Below, in pieces: positions 35,633-47,216 of a DNA stretch of 64,000 nt. The position numbers and the translations under genes were made by a program. The stretch covers positions 767,099,330 to 767,163,329 of the forward strand of contig NC_081408.1 of the NCBI RefSeq assembly GCF_030272615.1. Direction: 5' to 3'. The DNA comes from Cryptomeria japonica (taxonomy: Eukaryota > Streptophyta > Pinopsida > Cupressales > Cupressaceae). Below the pieces are notes generated by a model. The model saw only the letters and a list, made by a program, of their open reading frames with translations, did not search any database and was not told the DNA's origin. Within the stretch, counting starts at the first letter, position 1. The number at the start of each line of letters is the position of its first letter.

Positions 35633-36087
35633 GATTTAACAGATAAACAAAATTTTGAGAAATACGTTCAAAATTTCAAAATTTAGGGCTTGACAAATGC
35701 AGCTCACACTACACCACTTCGGTTGCTTGAATACCGCTTGGTGTTCTTCATTTGATTGATTGAAAATATCTCTCGATTCTTCTGCAAGATTTTAAATCTC
35801 TCTGAATCGCAAGTTGAATCGCCTTTTGTTGCTCTACTCTTGAAAAAAAAAATTCTTTCCTTAGAAATTGATAAGTGAAAATGAATTTGAAAATTCTTTT
35901 TAAACGAATTCTTCACCTACCATAATAAATGCTCCACTGCTAGGGCATAAACCCTAATTTTGCCTTTTACCGCTTCACAATCTTCTGTCGATTAACAGGT
36001 AACATATATTGGTTAAGGTATTTTACCAATATAAACTGGGAGTTCGAAACATATCACCGATTTGTTCCCCCCAAGCTTTTCTGAAGC
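35633..36087 (-). other. Spacer between the gag-like gene and ORF2 of element C
   Basis: About 455 bp of non-coding DNA, with the conserved AAATTAGGGTTTATGCCC / GAGCATTTATTATGG words (about 35960-35920) that recur before ORF2 of element J. The conservation suggests a leader or internal promoter for ORF2 (inference). Confidence 0.5.
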
Positions 36088-37390
36088 TCAGTTGGTCGGT
36101 TCAGAGACTTCCACACTAGGTGCAAAAACTGGTTCACCTTGTGACACTTCTTCAGGTTTCTTTTTCCATGTTTTATTCATTCCTATTTGAATGGTTTCAA
36201 CATCAATCTTCCCTTCTAGAGTGACCGGTATATTATCTGATAGGTTCTTTCTCATTCTGCAGGTTCTAGCGGGGTGTCGTAGTTTGTTGCAATGATAACA
36301 TACCATTCCAAGTGTTCTCCATGGTCTATTGTTCATTCTACCACTCTTCCTTCTGCATGTTGTAGCACTGTGACCACTACCATGGCAGATCAAGTAGGTT
36401 ACTCTCCAACTGGTTACCTCTTGATAGCCACCACCACCTGACTAATGGTCATAGGCAATATATCAGTTTGGATTTTGGTTCACAGATGATTCAAGAAAAA
36501 CTCCTTGAGTCCTTTGAGAATATCTCCTAGTGTTGTGCATAACAGACCTACATTCAAATGCTCTATGCCCAAACTTGTTGCATGCATAACAATCTCCATT
36601 GAATCTATTGGATTTAGGCTTATCATTTAGAAAATAAGGAAAATTATTGTAGGCCTTATTTCTACACAAATTAGCAATATGTCCTTCCTTGAGACAATTA
36701 AAGCAAACAGGTTTAAACTTTTGCTTACATATATCCTTTGATGTCGATTGCTTCTTTGATGCTCCATCTTTTGTTCCAGAGGTCTCACCTTCCTCATAAC
36801 GGGAAAAACCAAGTCCAATGGTATTCTTTACTTGTTTTGATGATTCAAGCTTTTGTTCTAGCTTAACAGCACTCTTATTGAATTTGGCAAGTATTTCCTT
36901 TGACTCAGTGAGTTCCTTGGAAATAGTAGTATTGGATTCCTTCAAGGTTGTGTTCCCAAAAATAGCCATGTTTAGTTCTCCTTGCATTTCTTATTTTTCC
37001 ACTTTACTCTCTTGGAGATGAGCGGTAAGGGCACTAATTTCTTACTTCATCTTGGAGATCTCATGATCTTTGTCTTTTACTAGGTCTTGAGCTTTCCTTC
37101 AGTTCTCAAGCTCTTAACACATTCTGATAGTTAGCCCTTCCAGTTCCCTTCTCAGGTTGGCATTAGATTCATTCTATTTTTCAACTTCTTCAACTAGGGC
37201 TTCCATGTTTGCTTCATCAAAAGAACTACTTTTAGTAAGCTCCATCAATTTCTTAGCATGCTCTCTTCTTTTTGCCAAAGAGGCTTTATATTTGACTTTG
37301 AGTTCATCAAAGGCTTTCTCAGTCTGAGTGAGATGATGAGTAAGTTCCCTCACAGTGTATTCCCCCAGACCTCCTTCCAGGTGGTTAAAC
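36088..37390 (-). pseudogene. gag-like protein with coiled coil and up to four CCHC knuckles (element C)
   Basis: After the primer site the frame is Glu/Leu-rich and helical (about 37380-36830, broken by stops). Then come a basic linker and zinc knuckles: CFNCLKEGHIANLC (about 36700), CYACNKFGHRAFEC (about 36590), a damaged third with YLICHGSGHSATTC (first Cys replaced by Tyr, about 36390) and CYHCNKLRHPARTC (about 36300). It ends APSVEVSEPTN at 36088. It matches element B at 3451-4755. Knuckles bind nucleic acid. The usual gag core fold of copia or gypsy is not obvious to me. Confidence 0.75.
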
Positions 37391-37401
37391 TTATAGAAAG
37401 G

Positions 37402-37416
37402 TTGGCTCTGATACTA
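37402..37416 (-). other. Primer binding site of element C
   Basis: The minus strand reads TTAGTATCAGAGCCA directly after the 5' LTR, one or two changes from the initiator tRNA-Met site TGGTATCAGAGC. Confidence 0.8.
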
Positions 37417-37418
37417 AT

Positions 37419-38577
37419 TGATGAATACTAACAGGGGGGGTGAACTAGTATACCAAAAAATACTGAATTGAAACTCTTAAACAATTTAGCAGTTAACCGG
37501 TATAATAGATTTACTAACAAACTGGTTAAGACAAATGCAAACCAAATAGAAAATAAAGCATTTACCCACAAGAGCACTATCACAATAACACAAGAGGTTT
37601 TGATGTGGAAACCCAAATGGGAAAAACCACGGTGAGCATAAAATCACAAGTAACTATCTCTAGAATACAAACTAGACCGGTTAAGGTCAGACCAGTTAAG
37701 GTCAAAGAATGTTCTTCACTAGAACAAATCCTAGTAGGAATATAGATCTCTATCAGGAGATAAGTCTTGTTAAAGACTACCTTGCGAGATGATTTCAAAT
37801 TCACAGTTGTGAACCAACTTGTGAGAGGATTTACAAAGGCTTTGCCAGGGCTACTCAGTTAAGGGTTTCAGACTTGTCGAAGATGTGAGTAATCAACAAT
37901 TGAGTGACCTAGATACTAGCATAGTATGCTTGGTTAGATCCATGATAGCTCATTATTAATGCACATTTAGCATTACATCAGTCTTCACTATCTCCACACT
38001 CTGTTTCTTCACACAGACCTAATCTTCTCTTCTATGACTACACATACAAAACCCTCATCAACTACTAAAACTCTATCCATGCCTAAAACCCTAGACATGA
38101 TGTCCTTATAAAGGAATATGATTTCATGTTGGTCCAATAGGATTACATTGCAAGTTCCTAGGTTTAGTGCATCTAGACACATTTGGTAATATGACACAAA
38201 ATCACCGCCAAAGTGTCGATGGATGATAACTCATCACAAAAATACTGGTTCGTAACTCATCACAGAGTAATACCAGTTCTTACATTTTATCAATTACCGG
38301 TTGTCAAAATGAAGATTGGGAAAAGTGTTAACTACCGCTTTGTTCCTTCATACTGCTTTGGGATCCTCGAACCGCTTGATGTCTTCATACCGCTTTGGGT
38401 CTTCAGTCAATTATTGACTGGTTAACACCTTCTGCAAAACACCGATAGTCTAAAGACTATAATACATAATACTGGTTGGAACAATTACTGGTTGAGAATA
38501 ACTCATACATAAGGAAGTGATCATTAAATAAGTGTGTGTCCATCAATGACAATCACAACATCATCAAAATGTCAACA
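37419..38577 (-). repeat. 5' LTR of element C
   Basis: Pair of 31216-32333. Longer by ~40 bp because of small internal duplications (for example, GGTTAAGGTCA twice near 37680-37700). Confidence 0.92.
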
Positions 38578-39301
38578 GTAACCCATACAAACCTTTCCTT
38601 AACCTGCAAACCATATCCTTGTCATCTGTTAATGAAAATCCATCAAGTGGTTCAATATAGACTTCTTCTTCAAGATCTCCATTCATAAATATGCATTAAA
38701 TATCCATTTGAGATACTTTATAGTTTTTGTGTGCTGGAAAAGCCAAGAATAATCTGACTGCCAGAATTCTAGCTACCAGTACAAAGGTTTCATTATAGTC
38801 TACTCCTTTTCTGTGAATATCCCTTAAATACTAATCTTGGTTTATTTATGATTACGTTACCATCTTCATTAAATTTGTTCTGGAATACCCATTTAGTCCA
38901 ATTACATTTTTGTCTTTAGGCTGGGGAACTAATGTCCATGTGTTATTCTTTTCAATTTGTTCCAATTCATCTTCCATAGCTTTAATCCAAAATTTATCTT
39001 CACATGCCTCATCAACTGATGCTGGTTCAATTTAAGAAATAAGACATACCTTTTCATTTGCCAATCTTCCTCTAGTCATAAATCCTTGATACTTGTTCCC
39101 AATTATCTGATCTTCAGAGTGGTTCAATCTTACATATCGGGGTGTCTTTGTTTGTTATTGTTCCTCAGTTACTGTGGATTTTTCAGATGATGTTAGTGTA
39201 ACTTGATCATCATTATGTACTAGTGTACTCATTGTAGGTTTATTTGATATTATCTTTGTTTCCAGTTTAGAGTCCATGTACCTTGAGTTTCCTCTAAACT
39301 G
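38578..39301 (-). pseudogene. RT 5' half of copia G
   Basis: Minus strand: WIKAMEDELEQIEKNNTW (about 38990-38940), LVPQPKDKNVIG, GVDYNETFVLVARI, DGDLEEEVYIEPLDG-like text, and VCRLRKGLYG at the break. Joined to 31215 it completes the YGLQQAP motif. It holds several stops and a frameshift. Confidence 0.85.
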
Positions 39302-40226
39302 TTAATCAATCTTCACATTTGTACTCTCAACAATTTTTTGCAGTCTCTTGTTAAAACATCTATATGCTTTTCTCTTAGATGAATAACCAAGAAATATTCC
39401 TTCATCACTTCTTGGATCAAATTTGCCAATATACTCATCTCTTCTAATATAGCATTTACTTCCAAATATTCTGAAATATTTAAGAGTAGGAGTAATACCA
39501 AACCATAGTTCATGAGGGGTCTTACCAATTTCACCTTTGATGTGAACTTTGTTGAATGTATAAACCGTTGTACTCACTGCTTCTCTCCAAGATACATGAG
39601 GTAGATTTTCTTTTGATATCATACTTCTAGCTGCATCTAAGATAGTTATGTTTTTCCTTTCCACAACTCCATTTTGTTGGGGTGTCCGAGGTGCTGATAA
39701 CTGTCGCCTGATTCCATTCACTTCATAGAAAGTATTAAATTCCTTAGATATGAATTCACCTCCTTGATCTAATCTCAAACTTTTGATTTTCTTACCAGTT
39801 TCATTTTCTACCATCACTTTGAATAGCTTGAATTTCCCAAGTGCTTCTGATTTCTCCCTAAGAAAAGTAACCAAACACATTCTAGAATAGTCATCAATGA
39901 TTAGCATAAAATACCTATCTCCTTTTAAGCTTCTAGCTCTTGCTGGACCACATAAATCAGTATAAATTAAGTGAAGAGCATTATTGGACTTCTTGAATAC
40001 TCTTAAAAGATGCTCTAACTTTCTTTCCAAATTGACATTCCTTACATACTGGATTCTAAGGTTTGACAATTTTAGGTAAATCCCTTACTGCCTTAATTGT
40101 ACTGATTTTCACAATGCAATCAAAATTTACATGACAAAGTCTCTTATCCCATAACCAACTTTCATCAAAATGTGTAATCAAGCATGTCTTTTCACTGTTG
40201 TTTAAATGAAAAATATTACCTCTAGT
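39302..40226 (-). pseudogene. Integrase of copia G
   Basis: Core motifs: IHTDLCGP-like LHLIYTDLCGPARARS (about 39970), FMLIIDDYSRMCLVTFL, LRLDQGGEFISKEF and QNGVVERKNITILDAARSMI (about 39680). The C-terminal part has GIFLGYSSKRKAYRCF. The catalytic DDE set is visible. A stop closes it at 39302, and the upstream GAG-pre-integrase region (40226-40070) is broken. Confidence 0.9.
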
Positions 40227-41645
40227 CTAATTACCAGTTGCAATTTCCAAACCAATTCTGTTCATGATTTTGCATTTACCATTCTTATATTGTAACTGAA
40301 ATCCTTTTTCAACTAATTGACCAACACTCAAAATATTATGCTTCAAACCTTCAACATAGTAAACATTATCAGTATTGTGCTTACCATCAAAAGATATAGT
40401 GCCTTTTCCTTTGATCAAATGAGCTTTGTCATCTCCAAATATTACTAGACCTCTATTGTATTCCTGAAAGGTTAGGAATTTACTTTTATCACCAGTCATA
40501 TGATGTGAACATCCTGAATCAATGATCCAGTCATCCTTATCTTCAATTCTAGTTGGCAAGGCCTTCTCTACCAGTTGAACAATGGGTGTCAGTTGATCTT
40601 TTGTGATAACAACAATAACCCATCCATTGTCTATCAAATCCTCATTAGAATCATCAGTGACTCCCTCATCAACAAGATAACAAGATTTGTCTCTGTTCTT
40701 CTTAAATTTGTATCTGTGATATTCAGGGTTAGGCTTGTGTGTTCTTTTAGCTTCTTTCAATCTTGCATGTCTATCAGGACACCTAGATGCCATATGACCA
40801 ATCTTATTGCAGTTAGAACATTTAAAGGGTTCTTTACCTTAATACTTACTTCCAATTGGATCTTTCGGCATTTTCCTTGCAAATAGTGCTTCAAGTTCTT
40901 CAAGTTCTTCATTTTCTCTCTTGCTTTCTTCAAGTTCTCTTGCATAAAAGGTTTTCTGATTAGATTTGTCAAATGATGATAATGCAGATGATGTTGATGT
41001 CTTGAAAGCTAAATCTATCTTTATGGTAGCAACATGACCAAATTCCTCAAGTTCAAAAGCTGAAAGTTTTCCAACCAATGTGTCTCTAGTTACTGATGTA
41101 TTAGGCATTGTTCTCAATTCATTTATAGCAGTTACTTTCATTTTATATGCTGGTGGCAAAGCTCTTAAAATTTTTAAAACAATTTCATTTTCACTTAAGG
41201 TTCCTCCACAACATTGTATACCCAAAACAATTTCATTTACTCTTTCCATAAAAGCATAAATCCTTTCATCTTCTTCCATTTTCAGATTTTTATACCTGAC
41301 CCAGAAGCATTCAAGTTTTGCAGTTTTCACTATGGAATCTCCTTCATTCAATGTTTCCAATTTGTCCCAAATATCTTTAGCATTAGATCTATCTGATAAT
41401 CCAATGATTTTCTGATCTGACAATGCGCTCAAAAGTTCTTCTCTTGCTTTGCAATCATTTTCCTCATCTTTACCTGAGGTTGGTGGATTAGGTTGACCTA
41501 GAGTAGGAGTAGTGTAACCATTCTTTATAACTTCCCATATGTCCTTTCCAATGCAATTCAAATGTGTTTGCATCTTGATCTTCCATATGCCATAGTTAGC
41601 TCCATCAAGTTTAGGACTATCCTTCTCGAAATAGTTAGAAGACAT
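40227..41645 (-). pseudogene. Gag and protease of copia G
   Basis: Starts MSSNYFEKDSPKLDGANYG (41645). UBN2-type gag with IWKIKMQTHL, ALPPAYKMKVTAINELR and a basic/Glu-rich end. The zinc knuckle CSNCNKIGHMASRC lies near 40820-40780. The protease motif WIIDSGCSHHMTGDKSKF follows (about 40530-40470). One frameshift near 40840. Ends ATGN near 40227. Confidence 0.88.
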
Positions 41646-41687
41646 TGGATCTCCTCAAGCTGTAAACTTCTATAAAAAGAGGACTAA

Positions 41688-41700
41688 GCTCTGATACCAA
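41688..41700 (-). other. Primer binding site of copia G
   Basis: The minus strand reads TTGGTATCAGAGC just after the LTR. Initiator tRNA-Met type. Confidence 0.9.
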
Positions 41701-41701
41701 T

Positions 41702-42718
41702 TGTTAGGTCCCAGAGACAACTTAGAGCGGGGGGTGAATCAGTTGTCCAATAAATTCAAACCAAAATTAACTTAACCAAAACTTAATGCTTAATACCACT
41801 AAACCAAACTTTATGTCGGTAGACAATTTATTAGTTAGATGCAGTACCGGTAAAGATTAATGCATGAAACAAAAAGATAATAACATCCACAACACAATAC
41901 CAATATTTGTACGTGGAAACCTTGTAAGGGGAAAACCCATGGTGGGAAGCCTTACCCACAATCAGATGATACTACTGTAGATAGTATGTGTGTACAATAA
42001 GGGGTCTGCACATGCAGAAAGGCAAAGTGCCTAGAGCTCACTGCACAATCACAAAATGAGAGTCATGTTGACTACAATTGGATGGTTAAATCCAATGATA
42101 ATGTACTACTCAAAATAGCATCTTAATATACTGGATTCAGTACAAGTTTAGCTCTAATATGCCTGTATAGCTCTACTTATATTTGAATATACCTTATTAC
42201 AATCCTTATTCTTTTTTATCCTTTCATATATCAGTCTCACAAATAAGATCTTTCAATTATAGCATAACCTAAGACCAATTGAGTAGGTCGGCTCACTAAA
42301 AGATATTACAATAAAATCAATTACAAATGAAACAATATCTGATGCATGATGTTGGCTCAATGCATTTACAATAATAACAATCATCTCCATGATGTGTCAT
42401 GCCAATCTGGAATAGATATGCTTGTTAGTGTATATCCTCGACCTATTTGCCGATAACAACAAATATGCAAACTTGAATATACCAATGAACAAATCACCAA
42501 GATAAAGTGTCCAAACAATGTCTTTGACATAACCAAGTAGTTTCCAAGTCATTCCAAGTGTCGATGAACAATATAACCTGTCAGTGAACCAAATACCGGT
42601 GACTATGCATGAGTCACTTGCTTGCTAGTGAAAATAACCAAATCTCCAAGTGTTGATAAGTGTTGACAATTATTGACATCAATGACAAAACCATATCAAC
42701 TTATCCAAAATACCAACA
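41702..42718 (-). repeat. 5' LTR of copia G
   Basis: TGTTAGGTCCCAGAGAC ... TACCAACA, pair of 28716-29769. Confidence 0.92.
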
Positions 42719-43308
42719 ATCGTGTCAATCAAGTCAATCAATCCTTTGAGAAGCTTGGTGGATTCTTCATGGCCCTGCTTGATGATTGAATTGTGTCATT
42801 CCACATTTTTATTTGACATGTACAACACATTGTCATTCAAGTTCTCCACTAGTTTCTCAGCCAGGAATTTCATCACTCCATACTTCTGAACATCATTGAT
42901 CTATGCGAGGACTGCTACCCACTTAATCCTTTCTTTTTCCCAGGTGATTATTTCCAATTCAAGTGCTTTACTCACAGTTTCAATATCCTTATAAACTTTA
43001 ACCGGGTTACTAATATAATTTGACCCTTGTTGTATTATCAGGTCCAACCAGTTATTAAACATCTCAGTCACTACCCTGTTCCTTTGAACCCGATCTATCA
43101 TTTTGTAGTTTACTGGTGATTTAGGGTCGAATGATACTGGTATCTATGATAATGGTTGGGGGTCTGGGTTGTGAATAGCATTGATGTACTCAACCATTTT
43201 TGTGACAACTTGCTTCAGTTCTATTTTATCCTTCTCATCTTTCCAAGTCCTTGAAATTATCCTCTTCATGGAGGATTCCAGATGCTTAACATCTATAGCC
43301 CTTGAAGC
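42719..43308 (-). repeat. 5' LTR of gypsy H, middle part
   Basis: Resumes the LTR after copia G in register with about 17757-18350. Carries VQRNRVVTEMFNNWLDLI of the LTR reading frame (43101-42901). Confidence 0.9.
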
Positions 43309-44370
43309 TATGGTGTGAAAAGTGGACTAAGAATCTATATCTGCAATACACAACACTTCAATCAAGTCATTACATGCATGGTTAGTTAGATATAATCAAT
43401 GAATAATAAACGATAACAAATCAACCCATTACCTTCTAAAAGATGCGAGTATAAGATTGCTCTCAGATTATTTAGCAATAATAGTGACTAGACTACACCA
43501 AGACGAAGGATTTAATCTATATGAGCATGATATTAACTAGATGGATGCAAGATTAATCTAACATGATTTTTGCAATATTAAGCTAAATGATTTAATCAAT
43601 ATGAAACAATTAATATGCAATATATCAATGAGTCTAGAGAAAAAACAGTATAATAACAATATATTCTCCAGCCTCTTTTTGAATGAGAGATGAGTCTGAA
43701 TTTATAGAAAATTCAGAAAGAAACCAACGGTTGAGATCAAATGATGATGAGCGGTCAAGATTTTCCAAGAGGAAGCACAATCCAGGTGAATTGATGTGAT
43801 TGGATGCTTTTCTTAGTTTTAAAGGAAACTGAACTAAAATTAAGATAAAATCAGAAAAAAGCTAATTTATTAACTATTTCATTCAATTTTAATATTTAAT
43901 TGTTTTAATTGCTTTCTTTTAGATTATCTATCAATTTTTAATTTGTTTTTTCAAGATTATCTCCAATTGATTTCTTTTCTCAAATTTTAATTCTTTTTTG
44001 TCAATTAATTCCTTTTTTGATTTATTTCCATTTTTGAAGATTTGTGCTCATAATTGATTTATTTAATTGAATTAATTCCTCTTTCTTGATTTGTTTCCTT
44101 TTTTTGAAGATTTATGGCAATTTAATTTATTTAATTAAATATGCTAGGATATTTAATTAAAATAAATAAGATAATTGTTTAAAATGATTTATTTAATTAA
44201 TTAAATAAATATTTAATTAATATTGAGTGATTAATTTGCCATGTGATATTTGATGATTTTAGGAATTAATTGTGTGCTCAAGATTGATTTAGTTGCCTTT
44301 GGTTAGGACCTTGGTGATGTTGTTGAGATTAGTGGCTCATGGTTTAGATGACCATTTTTAGGATATTAAA
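43309..44370. mobile_element. 1062-bp unknown insertion in the LTR of H
   Basis: Absent from the other LTR (GAAGCAACCCCC at about 18349). Flanked by a perfect 5-bp duplication GAAGC (43304-43308 and 44371-44375). Starts TATGGTGTGAAAAGTGG and ends GGATATTAAA. No terminal inverted repeat, LTR-like TG...CA ends or coding region found. AT-rich, with a long palindrome-like ATTTATTTAATTAATTAAAT near 44190. Confidence 0.8.
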
Positions 44371-47216
44371 GAAGCGACCCCCAAATCTATTTTATCCATA
44401 GTAAAATCCTCCTCTGTGACCTTATGTATATCTCTTCCAGGAATGGGTTTGGCAACTTCGGTTGTCCAGTGACCTGTTGTGTCATCTACATCAAGCATTG
44501 TTTATGTTTGAGATTTTTTGGCTTTGATGTCTTTCCCAAGCATCTGCTAACCATGTCCTCCATTGGAATTGTGACCGGCACCATACTTTGTTTCTTTCTA
44601 ATGGCAACTTCCAGCCATCTTGGTGCGTTTATAGGTTCCTTAGGTGGTGGAGTTGTCTATGCATCTGGTGAAATAACAATTACCAAGGTATTCATGGGAT
44701 CCTGTTGAAGTTCCTCTTCTTTATTTGTGTCCATTTATTGCATCCCAATCTTGTCTTGATCCTGTCAATCCATTGTTTATTTAGGCTCTTCACTGGGGTC
44801 CAATTCTACAACAACCTGTTTCAGGACAGGCTCCCTACTCTTCTTTTTTCTTCTAGACCGAGTTACTCGAGCAGCTGTGAGACCGGATGGTGACCTTTTT
44901 GACCTTCTTGGTTGAGTTTTCTCTACAACGGGCTTTGAGAAACCTGCAACATCAGCAATTTCATTAGTGGTAGAAGCACAAGATTGAACCACAATGTGTG
45001 AATCAATTCTTGATTCATGTGAGGACATGTGAGGTCCCTCCTTGAATTTCTAGTTCCTCAACCATCTCTCTATTCTCCCAACAACATTGAAGGTTCTTGT
45101 TTGGACACTATCATCTTCTTTTTTGTTCTAGTCAATTTTTGGAATCGGTTTTCCTTCAATATCAATATCAAACTCAAGATCCAAAACATCCCCCTCTGAA
45201 TCTTTTGAGACACCAGATATATGAATTGGAAGCCTCGTGGTAGTTACCTGCTACAAAGTGAATCTCAACCATAGTCTCTTTCTCACTTCATACTCATCCT
45301 TGTAGTTCTCTAAATAATCTTCTATCTGAGGTTCATGGCAAAAATGACTGTCTACATTAAGGTTCTCCCTTGCATAACCCTTGCTATCAAATTTTTGCCT
45401 TGCCACATATGGTTGTAGGTTCATCCTTTTGAACTCTAGTTCCAGGTTCAAGGTATCTGATACAGACTTGGAACTATAATATCTGAGTTCAACAGGAAAT
45501 ACCACCCCAAACTCTCACTTTGCTCCTAATCTTTTATCTATGTAGTCCAATTACCTGCTCACTTCTATAAGCACTTAGCTATCAAAAGCGTACCTGGGTA
45601 GTTTGAATGGTTGGCCTTCAAAGCCACCTACCCGTATGTAAGTAAACCGAGGAAATTGGATAAAGAAATTTCCATATATACTCACAAATTCCATAGCTTC
45701 AACCAATATTCTCCTGTTTGCATCACCCTGAAGCTCAAAGGTAAATATTCCCGTGAAGACTCCATTCCACTTGTCAGTCTGCTCAACATGTCTTTGTTGT
45801 TGCAACATAGGGTAATAATTGTAAACCCTCATTCCATCAATCTAGGGTTCATTAGGTAGTCTAGGCCAATCTCTTGTGAAAGCTAAGATGTAGAAAATGT
45901 AGGAAGATATGTAAAACCCTGTCATCCCCATAAAATTGCTCAATCCTTCGTGAAGTCTCTCTATAATTACATGAGAGCAATCCAGAAATCTGTCACCAGA
46001 TAGAACCACTTGGATGAAAAAGTCCATCCAATCCTCCCCGTAGAAGGAATGTGAATTCCCCTTTACTCTATTCAAAAGTATAACAATGTCTTGCACCTCT
46101 GTGTTGATGTGCTCTCTGGTCAGGGGCTTGGGTAACCATGATCCTCCTTTCTAAATCTTCAATAGCCAATTCCTAGTAATTATGCTCCTATACTTTCTCT
46201 TCTTTTCTAAGAAATAGGCGCATGAAGTCCCAATAGTCCAGTCCTCATACGCATCCTTATGCAAAATACCCATTGCCGGCATCATAATTTCTTTATTAAT
46301 ATGGACAAACTCCTCACCATCACTTATTTTGATACATCTGTTCTCAGAGTCATATCTGTTCATGCAAGGCAACACGAAATCTGGACATGGTGCAATGAGC
46401 AGGAATGCAGCAGCATCCACAAGACCACTCTTGACTATCTTCTCCATTAATGAGTCAGTTTGAGGGTTCTTAGTTCTTTCTAGGAAATCCCCTAAATCTA
46501 CATGAACCAAGGATGGTACTTCCAATTCAAGCAAAATTATCACTGGACATGACGTCTGGCTAAGCTTTGGCAGCATTGGCCTCATGTTAACTATCTACTC
46601 CCTAGACCAATAAATTTTAACAACAAGACAGTATCCTATGCCAACAATTTAGAGATTACGCTTTTCTATACTAATAAAACCTCAGAACTCAAAGAAACAC
46701 AACTTAGGAGAAATCAACTGAACTTATCCGTTAACACCATGAAAAATGGAAATTCTTCTAGAGAACAGAGATGGTTTTACCTTTGGCACCTCCAATTTAT
46801 TGAAGTATGGCAGCTACGACCTTCTTAAATATGGAAATAAATTCAAACACATTTCCTTCAATCAGATGGGTAAATATCTATAGAGCCACACATGTTTAAG
46901 CATGATTTACCCAAGAGTGCAAAGTAATGGTGAAATGACACAAATTGACACCTTCTTAATTATCCATCACTTCCGCACAAGTAATTTGATGTTCTAATGA
47001 TTAATTTCCACATTCAGAATTTTAAATTGCCAAATAAGGGAATATTCCTTCTTGTCACTCTGCTTTTATTTCCACCAAAAAGATTTAGGGTTAGTTTTGA
47101 AAAGAACCCATGAACCTTGAACCATTTGATAAAAAGGTTCATCGGTTCAAGTTCACTTAAGAAATATAACAGTGAGTGGGTGGTACACAAACCAACACTA
47201 GGAACTGGTGAATAAA
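44371..47216 (-). repeat. 5' LTR of gypsy H, distal part
   Basis: Collinear with about 18348-21200. Cut at about 47216, where another LTR begins. The first ~350 bp of the LTR are missing. Confidence 0.88.
44777..46585 (-). pseudogene. LTR-internal reading frame of gypsy H (5' LTR copy), N-terminal part
   Basis: A better-kept copy than 17381-20561. Segments 46585-46151, 46096-45842, 45832-45575, 45505-45251 and 45028-44777 all lie in one frame, separated only by stop codons. It starts MRPMLPKLSQTSCPVI. It includes DLGDFLERTKNPQTDSLMEK, DSENRCIKISDGEEF, MTGFYISSYIFYILAFT, GGFEGQPFKLPRYAF and a basic RRSKRSPSG...RSRRKKKS segment that could direct nuclear entry. The downstream part is split by the 1062-bp insertion and copia G. 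The function is unknown. Confidence 0.65.

Larger units (their letters stand above)
31216..38577 (-). mobile_element. Non-autonomous LTR element C (gag-like + ORF2, no pol)
   Basis: Complete element of 7362 bp. LTRs at 31216-32333 and 37419-38577, both TGATGAATAC...CCAACA/GTCAACA on the plus strand. Target duplication GTAAA (31211-31215) / GTAAC (38578-38582). Primer site after the 5' LTR and a purine tract before the 3' LTR. Its 5.1-kb interior holds two genes (37390-36088 and 35632-32664) and no trace of protease, integrase or RT motifs. It sits inside the conserved YGLQQAP motif of the RT of copia G. LTRs differ at roughly 10% over the first 200 bases by eye, so it is not recent. Confidence 0.9.
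28716..42718 (-). mobile_element. Ty1/copia element G, inserted in the LTR of H
   Basis: LTRs at 28716-29769 and 41702-42718, primer site at 41688-41700, then gag, protease, integrase, RT and RNase H on the minus strand. The RT is split by element C. The host LTR sequence resumes at 42719 in register with 17757. The target duplication is not clean: left flank TGCAT, right flank ATCGT, against the empty-site word TGCATCGT. The YVDD-region wording (EVFVDDIIFGG) recalls the Sirevirus-like branch, moderately sure. Confidence 0.88.
16548..47216 (-). mobile_element. Ty3/gypsy Tat/Ogre-like element H with nested insertions
   Basis: Order on the minus strand: 5' LTR (47216-27505, split by insertions), primer site, gag, protease, extra RNase H, RT, RNase H, integrase, 3' LTR (21558-16548). 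The left flank is CTCAA (16543-16547). The other flank is lost because the 5' LTR is cut at about 47216. After removing copia G (28716-42718) and the 1062-bp insertion (43309-44370), the LTR halves are collinear with 16548-21200. Dual RNase H plus the TGGCGACTCTGC primer site point to the Tat/Ogre lineage. All genes are decayed. Confidence 0.85.

Noticed and set aside
44128-44230. Palindromic AT-rich block, considered as replication origin or matrix attachment site
   Set aside because: Simple AT composition inside an unknown insertion; no supporting feature.
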